Source: Alteromonas marina (GTDB taxonomy: Bacteria; Pseudomonadota; Gammaproteobacteria; Enterobacterales; Alteromonadaceae). Taken from it: a stretch of DNA of 48,155 bases. How positions within the stretch are numbered: position 1 is the first letter of the stretch; each line of letters starts with the position of its first letter. Of this stretch, positions 8,994 to 17,649 are shown in pieces. The stretch is from NCBI RefSeq assembly GCF_000808575.1, contig NZ_JWLW01000016.1, positions 1 through 48,155 of the forward strand, given 5' to 3'. The notes under the pieces were generated by a model. It saw nothing but the letters and a program-made list of their open reading frames with translations, ran no database searches and was not told the DNA's origin. Position numbers and translations under genes: made by a program.

Positions 8994-9095
8994 GGTGCTA
9001 CATTCGGTGCTACATAGATTCAATTACGACTAAATAGCACCAGCAAGTAAGCATGTTGGTAGCACCAGTCGATTAATCAGACGATAGGTAGCACC
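8994..9095. repeat. Left cluster of GGTGCTAC arm-type repeats
   Basis: GGTGCTAC occurs at 8994-9001 and 9006-9013 (12-bp spacing). The reverse form GTAGCACC is at 9059-9066 and 9088-9095, with a one-mismatch copy at 9034-9041. The last copy ends two bases before the integrase ATG. The same paired, 12-bp-spaced octamer lies near attR (20320, 20332). Repeats on both arms are expected for binding sites of the integrase arm-binding domain or an excisionase; those within the int leader could also autoregulate int. Confidence 0.65.
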
Positions 9096-9097
9096 AC

Positions 9098-10336
9098 ATG
9101 CCCTTAACAGACATTCAAATAAAACAAGCTCAAGCAAGCACAAAGGATATATGGCTCACAGATGAGAAGGGCTTGCGCTTGCTCGTGAAAAAGAATGGCT
9201 CTAAGTACTGGCGTCTTAAGTATCGTTTTCAGGGTAAACAAAAGACGCTGGCAATTGGCGTCTATCCAGAAGTATCTTTGAAGGATGCACGAGAAGCAGT
9301 ATCAGAAGCTAGAAGGCTATTAAGGGATGATATTGACCCTAGCGCTATAAAGCAGGAAAAGAAGCACCTTTCTTCTGTAAGCGAAATAGAACTGTTTAAC
9401 ACTCAAGCACGGCTTTGGTGGAACAAACAAAAGGGCCAGTGGAGCGAGGGCCATGCCGCCCGAATTTGGACTCGTTTAAATGATAATGCGTTGAAGACGC
9501 TAGGCAAGCGGCCCATTGGTGAAATCACACCTCAAGATATAATTAGAACCGTTCAAAAAATAGAAACGCGTGGCGCGCTCGATGTTGCACAAAGAGTACT
9601 TCAAGACATAAGGCGTGTGTGTCGTTTCGCTGTACAGACTGGCGTTCTACTCCATAACCCTGCTTCTGAGCTATCCGGGATACTGGAAAAGCGTAAAACA
9701 TCGCACAGGGCCTCTTTACCAAGGGAAGAATTGCCACAGTTTCTACGTGATTTAGATGACTACCACCAGCAAGGCCGCTTACTCACCAAGCTAGCTATTG
9801 AACTATTAGTACACACTTTTGTTAGACCTGGTGAGTTAGCCGGTGCTCGTTGGGATGAATTCGACTTAGAAGAAAAGCTATGGCGGATACCAGCGCATAG
9901 AATGAAAATGAAGTCCGATCACATCGTGCCACTTTCTAGGCAAGCACTTGCAGTATTAGAAAATACCAAGCCGTTCAGCGCTCGTTTCGAGTTCGTTTTT
10001 CCTTCTGAAAGAGATAGGTTTAAGCAAATGTCTGACAATACTATGCGAATGGCTATTTTTCGCATGGGCTACGATGGTGAAACTAAAGGCAAAAGCAAGG
10101 CTAACCCACATGGGTTCCGTGCTACTGCATCTTCAATACTAAATGAAACTGGCTTTAACCCAGACGCAATAGAGCGTCAGCTTTCACATATGGAAAGGAA
10201 TGGGGTTAGAGCTGCTTACACCCACCATGCTCGTTACTTAGAAGAACGTAAAGAAATGATGCAATGGTGGAGTGACTACTTAGATAGTCTTAAGAATAAC
10301 GGTAACGTTACGCCCATTTTTAAAAAACAAGCCTGA
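9098..10336 (+). CDS. P4-type tyrosine integrase
   Basis: Catalyses integration and excision of the element at tRNA-Leu. The N-terminal arm-binding domain (1-90, DUF4102 type) has the usual LTDIQIKQAQ and YPEVSLKDAREA patterns. A SAM-like core-binding domain follows. The catalytic domain has R243 in RPGEL, H338 and R341 in HGFRA, and nucleophile Y374 in AAYTHH. The 412-aa length is normal. No clear ribosome-binding site precedes the ATG, and the leader is filled with arm-type repeats, so expression may be restrained by the integrase or a directionality factor. It lies directly inside attL, the classic position. Confidence 0.94.
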   Translation: MPLTDIQIKQAQASTKDIWLTDEKGLRLLVKKNGSKYWRLKYRFQGKQKTLAIGVYPEVSLKDAREAVSEARRLLRDDIDPSAIKQEKKHLSSVSEIELFNTQARLWWNKQKGQWSEGHAARIWTRLNDNALKTLGKRPIGEITPQDIIRTVQKIETRGALDVAQRVLQDIRRVCRFAVQTGVLLHNPASELSGILEKRKTSHRASLPREELPQFLRDLDDYHQQGRLLTKLAIELLVHTFVRPGELAGARWDEFDLEEKLWRIPAHRMKMKSDHIVPLSRQALAVLENTKPFSARFEFVFPSERDRFKQMSDNTMRMAIFRMGYDGETKGKSKANPHGFRATASSILNETGFNPDAIERQLSHMERNGVRAAYTHHARYLEERKEMMQWWSDYLDSLKNNGNVTPIFKKQA

Positions 10337-10378
10337 TGAGTGTCGTGCAGGGTCAATTAACTACGGTAGGGAATTATT

Positions 10379-10843
10379 ATGGAAATCAATAACAGATTGA
10401 AGAATTACTTAGACGCAGGTGAGCATGAGAGTCAGCTACTAGCGTTCACCAGTTTGTATAACACCATGCAGCTTGTTATAGATGGTGGTCGCAGCTATAC
10501 AGACTCACAGTCTCAGACGTTATCAGAAACGCTCAGCTTAATGTTACCCGCATTTAAAAGTGCGTTAACCCAGCTTGAAAGCATTGGTAAGGGTGATAGT
10601 TCTAAAGACCTAGCGTTAATCATTAGGACAGGAGAAGCTTCAAGTGCCCTAGCAGATGAAATGCTAGGCATTCTTGAAAATGGTGTATTCCAACAAAAAG
10701 ATTCATCTACAGAGTATCAATCTTTTAGAAGTGCTTGTTATAGCGTTAGTTCTCAGATATGTGACGCTTCACACGAATATCATGCGATTCTTCACAAGTA
10801 TATCGACCCTGACTATAACGTGCTGACTATCACCGCAGCTTAG
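10379..10843 (+). CDS. Unknown helical protein of the tRNA-Leu element
   Basis: I do not recognise a family. The 154-aa product is acidic, Ser/Leu/Ala-rich and predicted mostly helical, with no membrane segment, signal peptide or obvious motif. GGGAATT precedes the ATG by a few bases. It lies 42 bp after the integrase on the same strand, so it may be read through from int or have its own promoter. Its position between int and the regulatory gene suggests an accessory or cargo role, but this is only a guess. Confidence 0.7.
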   Translation: MEINNRLKNYLDAGEHESQLLAFTSLYNTMQLVIDGGRSYTDSQSQTLSETLSLMLPAFKSALTQLESIGKGDSSKDLALIIRTGEASSALADEMLGILENGVFQQKDSSTEYQSFRSACYSVSSQICDASHEYHAILHKYIDPDYNVLTITAA

Positions 10844-10932
10844 CCTTATAAACTGGCGCTAGGGTAGCTCCCGAAAAGTGACCCCAATCACCTGTGCCAG
10901 TTCCTCTTTATGGGATTCCGTAGGGGTACGGT

Positions 10933-11790
10933 ATGACAAAAATGCTCGGTTCATTAGATGAAGCGTTCTCATCGTGGAAAAATGAAATTCTTCCTGATTT
11001 ACAGCATAAGGCCAGAAGCATACAAAGCCTTAATAATGAATTAGCCACGGCACAAAACGATGGTAGTAGAGAGTATCTTAGTTTACTCATCGAAAGGGCT
11101 AAGCGCGCTTCACAAGCTATCAGTGACATTCCTAGGCTCTTTTATAATAATCCTGATAATGCTTATATCTGGAAAGATGCTATATCCTGTAGCGACTACA
11201 CAGCTCCAGACTTACTTGCTGTAATTGTAATGGGGTATTTAGGACCCAATAACCCCCAAGGCAAGCTAACAGCAAAGGACAGGCAAAAATGGAAAGCTGA
11301 TGTGGCTCAAACGTCACAGAGACTCGAAGCCCTTTTATCTGGAAGCGACTTACAATCAGTATCTGACGAAAGGGTATTTAACCTATACAAAGACCTAGCG
11401 TGGCTTATTGATTTTCATGTAACGAATAAAGAAGAGGCGAAGGCTTTGAAAGGCGCATTAGAGGAAAGGGTTTTTGAGTCTTCATTTGGATTTATGTGGG
11501 ACTTAGAGAGACTTACTCAGGTTAATGCTGATTCTGAACGTTTTAAGTCATGGGAAGATTTACAATATACCTATGAGCCGTTCTGGCCTGAAATCACCCT
11601 AAAGAAACCCAATGACACCAATGCACCACGGGCTTACTTTATACGATATGTCACTTACTGCTTGCTTAACCTAACAAACAAAGCCCATATAGACCGCGTA
11701 AAGCGACTTTCTGATGCTTTCTATAGTGAGGTAGATACTAAGTCAATACGGGGCCTTACAGCGGATTTAACCGCAGCACACAAACGATAA
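10933..11790 (+). CDS. Unknown protein of the tRNA-Leu element
   Basis: A 285-aa soluble protein with no family I recognise. The N-terminal half (about 1-70) is charged and probably helical (AFSSWKNEILPDLQHKARS); the rest has scattered aromatic and charged residues and no cysteine cluster or nucleotide-binding motif. AGGGG at 10922-10926 supports the ATG at 10933. A seven-bp inverted repeat, AACTGGC / GCCAGTT (10851-10857 and 10896-10902), lies in the leader and could be a hairpin or operator. Together with the preceding gene it forms an unexplained block between int and alpA. Confidence 0.7.
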   Translation: MTKMLGSLDEAFSSWKNEILPDLQHKARSIQSLNNELATAQNDGSREYLSLLIERAKRASQAISDIPRLFYNNPDNAYIWKDAISCSDYTAPDLLAVIVMGYLGPNNPQGKLTAKDRQKWKADVAQTSQRLEALLSGSDLQSVSDERVFNLYKDLAWLIDFHVTNKEEAKALKGALEERVFESSFGFMWDLERLTQVNADSERFKSWEDLQYTYEPFWPEITLKKPNDTNAPRAYFIRYVTYCLLNLTNKAHIDRVKRLSDAFYSEVDTKSIRGLTADLTAAHKR

Positions 11791-11946
11791 GCATTTTTGT
11801 AATAGGGGGTTTTTATTCTTATTTACTCAAAATCTCCCTAGGGGATTTATTCCTTATTTGCTGCTTTATCCCCACTTATTAGGCGTTTCGGTTTTATTTA
11901 ATATTTCCACCCTAAACAACTTTGGTCTTAAGTGGAGATATTTGGA

Positions 11947-12171
11947 ATGAATAACAGCGCATCGGCATATACCCCTATAACAGATGACCCAATTTTAAGA
12001 ATGCCAGAGGTTGAGAGGACCACTGGCTTAAAGAAAAGCACAATATACCTACTGATAAAGCAATCACAGTTCCCTTCTCCTATAAGCCTAGGCGGTAGAG
12101 CAAGCGGCTGGCTTCTTTCAGAAATCAATCAATGGAAAGCTGAACGTATAGCAATATCACGGGGGCAGTAA
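11947..12171 (+). CDS. AlpA-family helix-turn-helix regulator
   Basis: Small DNA-binding protein of the AlpA/MerR-like class. The core is ILRMPEVERTTGLKKSTIY, then FPSPISLGGRASGWLLSEI and a C-terminal QWKAERI helix, the standard order for AlpA. In satellites and phages such proteins act as excisionase or activator of int and early genes. The ATG at 11947 has GGAG nine bases upstream, preferred over an in-frame GTG at 11932. It is the first gene of a tightly coupled operon: its TAA overlaps the next ATG by one base (TAATG). The 150-bp AT-rich gap upstream should hold the operon promoter. Confidence 0.88.
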   Translation: MNNSASAYTPITDDPILRMPEVERTTGLKKSTIYLLIKQSQFPSPISLGGRASGWLLSEINQWKAERIAISRGQ

Positions 12172-12461
12172 TGCAAAAGACTATCCCGTATAAGCCTGAT
12201 CACTTCTATTTTATCGGTTCTACTGTAAATCAAGTTATAGGTTTTCGAGCTGCTCGCGGTACTGGCCCATGCGAAGTGATGGAAACAGAGAATGAGGGCT
12301 ATTATTTGGAATACACCCCCTCTAGTCACTTAGCATTTCAGTTCAAGTTTAAACATCATGCATTGGCTAACGGTGACAAATGCTTGGTGTACGAAATCCC
12401 CGAAACTTTCAACCTTCTTTCTGTAAGCGACAAAGCTAAGCAAATGGGGTTAGACCTATGA
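12171..12461 (+). CDS. Small unknown protein, paralogue of the next gene
   Basis: The 96-aa product starts with a motif (KPDHFYFIGSTVNQVIGF) closely matching the beginning of the next gene (KPEHVYIIGDSEHRVLGF). I do not recognise the family; the pattern suggests a small beta-rich domain. It overlaps alpA by one base and the next gene by four bases (ATGA), so all are probably translated together with the primase. GGGGGCAG just before the ATG serves as ribosome-binding site. Confidence 0.75.
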   Translation: MQKTIPYKPDHFYFIGSTVNQVIGFRAARGTGPCEVMETENEGYYLEYTPSSHLAFQFKFKHHALANGDKCLVYEIPETFNLLSVSDKAKQMGLDL

Positions 12462-12820
12462 AATTACGAGAGCTAACAAGTAAAGAGCACCTCAAACCCG
12501 AACACGTGTATATCATTGGGGATAGTGAGCATAGAGTACTCGGTTTTCTTGAAGTGTTACGCGTGGCCCGTCAGCCTATAGAGCAATTCACAGTTAACAA
12601 CTTAATATACCTCTGCTACCCACCAGCAACCGAAATCAATCAGCTACCAAGGGAAGTCATTAACTTACCTTGTGGCGCTACGTGTGTGGTGCATTGGCTA
12701 ACCTTCAAAGCAAAAAAACGAAAACCCCAAAAGCCTGTAGCCCTTTTCTCAGCTCATGTGAAATCGCAATCAATGAGCAGAATAAACAAAGCTAAGTCTT
12801 GCAGTAAGAAGAGGTATTAA
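12458..12820 (+). CDS. Small unknown protein, paralogue of the previous gene, basic tail
   Basis: A 120-aa product with the same N-terminal module as the gene before it (KPEHVYIIGDSEHRVLGF), followed by a strongly basic C-terminal tail (KAKKRKPQKP, KAKSCSKKRY) that could bind nucleic acid. Its stop overlaps the primase start by one base (TAATG). Tandem duplication followed by tail acquisition is a reasonable reading. Function unknown; its place directly before the primase suggests a replication accessory role, which is inference. Confidence 0.75.
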   Translation: MKLRELTSKEHLKPEHVYIIGDSEHRVLGFLEVLRVARQPIEQFTVNNLIYLCYPPATEINQLPREVINLPCGATCVVHWLTFKAKKRKPQKPVALFSAHVKSQSMSRINKAKSCSKKRY

Positions 12821-15753
12821 TGGGTAAGTTAGATTTTGAAGGCCTAAATGAGTATGCGTTGAGTAATATTGATAGCGTATTACATCATTACTTACCTAAC
12901 GGAAAGCATGAGGGCCATGAGTACAAGCCATTAAACCCAAGAAGAGCAGACAATAAAACTGGTTCATTCAGTATTAATACCAATACAGGTGTTTGGGCTG
13001 ACTTTGCAGATAGTGAAGCGAAAGGACAAGACGTTATATCCTTGGTGGCTTATGTTACAAACAAGCCCCAAGGCGAAGCATTCAAAGAGCTTAGCGACTT
13101 ACTCAACTATGGTAATAGAGTTGCAACAAAGACAAACAAAAGCGCCACAAATACCCGTAGGAATAGTGAAGAGTGGTTACGCGTAACGCCTGTGCCGCCC
13201 GAATTTGTAAAACGTTGCTTTAAAAAACACCTAAAGCACGGCTTACCTACTTTTACATGGGAATACAGGGACGCTAACAATCAGCTCATTCTTAAAGTAC
13301 TGCGCTTTGATAAACAGATAGACGGCAAAAAAGAAAAAGTATTTGCACCGTTAGCCTTATATAGAAACCGTGTTACTGGTGAAATCAAATGGCGATGGTC
13401 TATACCAAAAATAAACCGTCCATTGTACGGATTACACGAACTAGCCAAGCGCCCTAAAGCCACAGTAGTTCTTACAGAGGGTGAGAAGGCCGCAGACGCG
13501 GCAAAAGCATTGTTCCCTAGCTGTGTTTGTATGACGTGGCCTAACGGATCTAAGTCTATCAGTAAGGCCGATTTCACACCGTTGGCTAAGCGTAATGTAA
13601 TCATATGGCCTGATAATGATAATGCCGGCATTAAGTGCGCTAAAGAGCTTAAGAACTTACTTACATCATTAGATGCAGCAAGCATTAGAATTATAAATTT
13701 AGATAGCTTGGCTAAAACCCCTCTTTCTGAAAGCGAAGGTGGCCCTTTATTTGGTGAAGATTGCACGTGGCCCGATAAAGCAGATGCCGCTGACGCGCTT
13801 GAACTAGGTTGGGGGGCTGCACACTTAGAAGCGTTAAAGAAAAGTGGTGAACTATTCATAAAAGAGGCGATTACACACGCCCCTAGCGATATTAAGCCCA
13901 ATGTACCTCAAGGCTTTAAATTAACCGATAACGGTGTAGAAGCGTTTTACAAGTCTGATGATAAAGGGAATGAAATATACAAGCGAATATGCGCCCCTTT
14001 AGAACTGTTAGCCTTAACCCGTGACGCTGGTGGCTCTGGTCAAGATTGGGGTGTACTTGTGCGCTTTAAAGACTATGACGGTCAAGAGAAGCGCTTGAAT
14101 ATTCCTAAGCGCCTGTTTGCTACTGACGGTGGTTCAGACATTAGAAAACAATTGCTTTCCGAAGGGCTTCATATAGAGCCACGCTCGCAAGAGAAAGGAA
14201 AACTCATTGATTACCTTAACTGCCCTGACATAACCAATAGAGTAGGATTAGTTAAGAAATTAGGTTGGCATAAGAATGCTTTCATTTTGCCAGACCAAAC
14301 GATAGGCAAAACAGAGTCACCGCTTCTCTACGACAATGAAAACGCTCGGGATTGTAAATTAAAGGCCGCTGGCGCTATATCAGATTGGCAACGTGAAATA
14401 GCGTCATATTGCGAAGGAAACCCTTTACTTACTCTTGCTGTGTCTCTGGCCTTTACTGGCCCCCTAGTTAGCTTGATGGGGCTTTCTGAGAATGTAGGCT
14501 TTCACTTCTACGGTGACAGTTCGTTAGGTAAGTCCACGTTAATGAATGTTGCTTGCTCTGTGTATGGCAAGCCTAGTGAATTTAAAGGTTCATGGCGTAC
14601 CACTGATAACGCCTTAGAAGATACCGCAGCTTTACATTCAGATATGCTATTGGCGCTCGATGAGCTGAACGAAGCTAACCCCTTAACTATTGAGGGCATC
14701 ATTTATATGGTTGGTAACGGTAAAGGAAAGAACCGCTCTGGCCCTGACTATGCCAAGAAGAAAACACAGCGTTGGAACCTAGCGTTCTTGTCAAACGGTG
14801 AAAAGACTATTGATGACTACTTAGGCAGCATTGGCAAATCGGTTAATGGTGGTGTTCATATGCGTTTTCTTTCTCTGCCAGCTTCTCAGCACGAAGACGA
14901 AGCACTTAAAAAGCGTAATGGCATATACACCGATACACATAACTTTATTAACGGTGCTGCATTGTCTGACCACTTAAACAAGGCGTGTGAAAAGTACTAC
15001 GGTGAACCGTTCTTAGAATTTATTAAGCAGTTAACCAGTACCGACTTAGGCGAACTAATCAAAGTGCATCATGCAGAGATTGCAACTTATAGAGAACGTG
15101 TGCTTGGTAATGATGCTGGTGGACAAGCAGTAAGGGCCTTTCAGAAATTTGCGCTGGTGGGCTTAGCTGGTGAGCTTGCTTCAACTTTTGGCATTACTGG
15201 ATGGAGCGAGGGCCATTCTATTCAATCGGCTATATCCTTGTTCAGAATGTGGGTAGATATTCGGGGTGGTACTGGGAACGTGGAAGAGATACAGCTTCTT
15301 AATCACCTGGCGAAGCAAATAAAGCTTTATGGTGAAAAGCACTTTAAACGGTGGGATAGAAGAGGGGCAAAAGACCCTATGGTCATTGATGAGCATGTAC
15401 CATCTAAATTAGAAATGTGGGGCTATAGAGAGCAAATTACTATTAGGCACCCTGACAAAGACGCCACCACAGACCATATGTATTACGTCTATAAAGATAT
15501 TTTTATGGATGTTATGTGTAAAGGGTTTGATGGTAAGAGGGCCGCTCGACTGCTTAGAGATCTAGGCGTTTCTATGCTTAGACCGTCAGAGCTAGAACGT
15601 AAGAAGCTAAACACCTCTGAAGCTCTACCTAATGCTGGTGGTAAGTCTCAACAGGTGATTAAGTTCAAGGCATCTTCACTCTTTGAAGCTGTAGATAGAA
15701 TGGCTTTAAGCGATAGTGAACAAGACGAAGCTAAACAAGCTAAGTCAGCCTGA
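12820..15753 (+). CDS. Replicative primase-helicase (TOPRIM plus DUF927 helicase)
   Basis: Large replication protein, 977 aa. The N-terminus (1-100) resembles a CHC2-like primase region (GSFSINTNTGVWADFADSEAKG) without the zinc cysteines. A TOPRIM segment follows, with VVLTEGEKAADAA at about 213 and IIWPDNDNAG at about 261. The DUF927 helicase part has Walker A GDSSLGKST at about 565 and Walker B LLALDELNEA at about 610. This is the role filled by alpha protein in P4: priming, unwinding and recognising origin repeats. A 1-kb iteron-rich gap follows at once, a likely target. It is the last gene of the coupled alpA operon. Confidence 0.9.
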   Translation: MGKLDFEGLNEYALSNIDSVLHHYLPNGKHEGHEYKPLNPRRADNKTGSFSINTNTGVWADFADSEAKGQDVISLVAYVTNKPQGEAFKELSDLLNYGNRVATKTNKSATNTRRNSEEWLRVTPVPPEFVKRCFKKHLKHGLPTFTWEYRDANNQLILKVLRFDKQIDGKKEKVFAPLALYRNRVTGEIKWRWSIPKINRPLYGLHELAKRPKATVVLTEGEKAADAAKALFPSCVCMTWPNGSKSISKADFTPLAKRNVIIWPDNDNAGIKCAKELKNLLTSLDAASIRIINLDSLAKTPLSESEGGPLFGEDCTWPDKADAADALELGWGAAHLEALKKSGELFIKEAITHAPSDIKPNVPQGFKLTDNGVEAFYKSDDKGNEIYKRICAPLELLALTRDAGGSGQDWGVLVRFKDYDGQEKRLNIPKRLFATDGGSDIRKQLLSEGLHIEPRSQEKGKLIDYLNCPDITNRVGLVKKLGWHKNAFILPDQTIGKTESPLLYDNENARDCKLKAAGAISDWQREIASYCEGNPLLTLAVSLAFTGPLVSLMGLSENVGFHFYGDSSLGKSTLMNVACSVYGKPSEFKGSWRTTDNALEDTAALHSDMLLALDELNEANPLTIEGIIYMVGNGKGKNRSGPDYAKKKTQRWNLAFLSNGEKTIDDYLGSIGKSVNGGVHMRFLSLPASQHEDEALKKRNGIYTDTHNFINGAALSDHLNKACEKYYGEPFLEFIKQLTSTDLGELIKVHHAEIATYRERVLGNDAGGQAVRAFQKFALVGLAGELASTFGITGWSEGHSIQSAISLFRMWVDIRGGTGNVEEIQLLNHLAKQIKLYGEKHFKRWDRRGAKDPMVIDEHVPSKLEMWGYREQITIRHPDKDATTDHMYYVYKDIFMDVMCKGFDGKRAARLLRDLGVSMLRPSELERKKLNTSEALPNAGGKSQQVIKFKASSLFEAVDRMALSDSEQDEAKQAKSA

Positions 15754-15910
15754 CTATGTATATATACCAATGGATAATGTCTAATATACTAAGCCTGTTT
15801 AGATATACAGGTTTAGTATTGTTGCATCTGATTAACCACCTAAACCCATTACTCCAACTGCTCATTTCTTTCTCTGTAAGCACCAATAACACGCCATTTA
15901 TCTTATTAAA

Positions 15911-16032
15911 TTTGCACTATGCAGTACCTGTTTGCACTTTGTTTATAGCCGTTTGCAGTAGTGCAAATGCTAAATATGTATTTATAAACATAGAGTTACA
16001 ACTCCCGTTTGCACTATTTGCACTATTTGCAC
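15911..16032 (+). repeat. Iteron cluster I (TTTGCAC)
   Basis: Exact TTTGCAC at 15911, 15931, 16008, 16017 and 16026, plus GTGCAAA at 15961. Positions 15952-15967 form the near palindrome TTTGCAGTAGTGCAAA. The last three direct copies are in a 9-bp tandem (TTTGCACTA). Confidence 0.8.
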
Positions 16033-16414
16033 TCTATTTTACTAGGTCTGGAGTTTCTCCCTTCTACCCTGCGCAACGGGGCTTAACGCGCTTTCAGTTG
16101 TAAAGACTTTTAAACAGACTTCAGTTGAGTGAGGTGGCATTGCGTATACCCACCACCATAACCTTTGCAAACGAACTCACTTCATGGTCATGTTTGCCTA
16201 CAATATTTCACGGGTCCTTTTGGAAGGGGTCCTCATACGGCTCAAAGCACCGCGTTTTTTTAACAGCTAGGAATTTTCATAGGGGGGTTATAATTTAAGG
16301 TGTAATAAGTGTAATTAAATCATTGGTTTAAATGATATGTAAATCCATACCTAGCTTGAAGTATAAGCTTTGTTCGTATTCAAGAGGGGTCATATCTCAC
16401 CATTAAATTGAACG

Positions 16415-16720
16415 TTTGCACTAAGGTATTGTATACCAGACCTAATTTATAAATATTACTCAAAGGGTAATTGGGTTTTACCTCGTTATGGTTGTCCATA
16501 CCCAATACAGCAAGACCAAAATATAGTGTGTCGAATCGGGCTTCTCTTCGCGTGAAAGCAAAAAGTTAAGGGGCACGGGGTTAGATAGGTATATTTCTAC
16601 TGCAAAAAGTGCAAATAGTGCAAATAACAGAAATAACTGTATATTTATCAGCTAAATAAAACGTTTGCACTCTTGGTTAATGACTAAAGTAAAGTGCAAA
16701 TTGAGAATCGATAGTGCAAA
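16415..16720 (-). repeat. Iteron cluster II (mostly GTGCAAA)
   Basis: GTGCAAA at 16609, 16618, 16694 and 16714; TTTGCAC at 16415 and 16664, both within the longer shared context AACGTTTGCACT. The tandem at 16609-16624 is the exact reverse complement of part of the tandem in cluster I. Confidence 0.78.
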
Positions 16721-16737
16721 TTTAGAAGGGATTTACC

Positions 16738-17529
16738 ATGAAATATAGGGATGTAGCACGGGGCTGCTTAATTCGCGCTAATGCCATGTTACCGTCTAAT
16801 AGCGAAGAGGTACTACGGTATGCGGCCCTTGAACTTAGGCAGTGTCTTGAATGTTTGATATACGAAAGGGCATGGTGCTACAAAAGCGTGCTGTCTAACG
16901 ATGACCTCAAAGAATGGCAGCCAAGCAGACTTATTAAACGTTTGCTTGAGATTGCGCCATATGCTGACAGAGGGGTAAGGCTCACTATGGCCAGTAAGGA
17001 AGACGAGAACGACATTATAATGGATGAGACTGAACGTGTTCTATCGCGGAAAGAATTGAGTAAGCATTACCATAAGATAGGCTCTTATCTTCACGCTAGC
17101 TTTAACAATGATTTAGAACCTATCGCTCTTAATACCACCAGCGTTAATAAAACGTTGGAACGGTTAAGCATCTTACTGGATGAAGTGATCAATAGCCCTA
17201 TCTCTAAACTCGTTCCTAAAGCAGGTCTTTTTACATTCGACTGCAAAAAGTGTGGTGAGCGCATTGGGTGTGATCCTGACTACACCGTTAGTAAGTTTAA
17301 TCTGCACTGCTCAAACTCTAAGTGTTCAGCTTCATACGAAATTACTTTTGATGCTGTTAACCACCAGCTTAGTTACAGACCCGATAAAGTAAGTGCAACG
17401 TGCGCAAACAAAGGCTGTCTTAATCCCGTTTCTATCTGGCAGCGAGATATAAACCACGGTTTCAAGTTCAATTGTGATTTATGCAATAGGGAAAACGTAG
17501 TGGCTTACTCGATAAGCCTGTTTGATTAG
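16738..17529 (+). CDS. Unknown protein with helical N-terminus and C-terminal zinc-ribbon cysteines
   Basis: A 263-aa product. The N-terminal half is helical (YAALELRQCLECLIYE; then KHYHKIGSYLHAS) and resembles in style the HEPN-like or DUF4145-like domains found in defence and mobile-element proteins; I cannot confirm this. The C-terminal half has paired cysteines CKKCG, CSNSKC, CANKGC and CDLC, suggesting two zinc ribbons. GAAGGG precedes the ATG. Two GTGCAAA iterons lie 18-44 bp upstream, so whatever binds the origin repeats may also control this gene. It is monocistronic, followed by a 120-bp gap. Confidence 0.72.
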   Translation: MKYRDVARGCLIRANAMLPSNSEEVLRYAALELRQCLECLIYERAWCYKSVLSNDDLKEWQPSRLIKRLLEIAPYADRGVRLTMASKEDENDIIMDETERVLSRKELSKHYHKIGSYLHASFNNDLEPIALNTTSVNKTLERLSILLDEVINSPISKLVPKAGLFTFDCKKCGERIGCDPDYTVSKFNLHCSNSKCSASYEITFDAVNHQLSYRPDKVSATCANKGCLNPVSIWQRDINHGFKFNCDLCNRENVVAYSISLFD

Positions 17530-17550
17530 TATTAGCAGACTGTTAATACT
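17528..17550. promoter_or_regulatory. Inverted repeat before the cargo module
   Basis: AGTATTA (17528-17534) and TAATACT (17544-17550) form a perfect 7-bp inverted repeat with a 9-base spacer. It overlaps the stop of the previous gene and lies about 100 bp before the next ATG. No T-run follows, so it looks more like an operator than a terminator. Confidence 0.35.
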
Positions 17551-17649
17551 GAGTTACTTGAACATGTGTTTTTAAATAGGTTAACCTTACTCAGTTTAAA
17601 AAATACATAATAACTGTAAACGTTTTAATATATTTAAAGGGATTTTAAG

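Larger units (their letters stand above)
15754..16737. other. Gene-free iteron region, putative replication origin of the element
   Basis: No convincing gene in 984 bp. It contains twelve exact copies of TTTGCAC or its complement: plus orientation at 15911, 15931, 16008, 16017, 16026, 16415 and 16664; reverse at 15961, 16609, 16618, 16694 and 16714. Three copies are in tandem with a 9-bp period (16008-16032), and their reverse complement recurs twice at 16609-16624. The two clusters flank an AT-rich middle with few repeats. Position after the primase-helicase and the two-cluster arrangement recall the P4 ori/crr pair. The last two copies also fall in the promoter of the next gene. Confidence 0.65.

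Noticed and set aside
13281..13901. 206-codon minus-strand frame inside the primase gene
   Set aside because: Antisense shadow of a strongly conserved protein; no family pattern or start signals of its own.
15756..16103. 115-codon plus-strand reading frame after the primase
   Set aside because: It runs through the iteron cluster, its composition is dictated by the repeats, and no ribosome-binding site precedes it; better explained as origin DNA.
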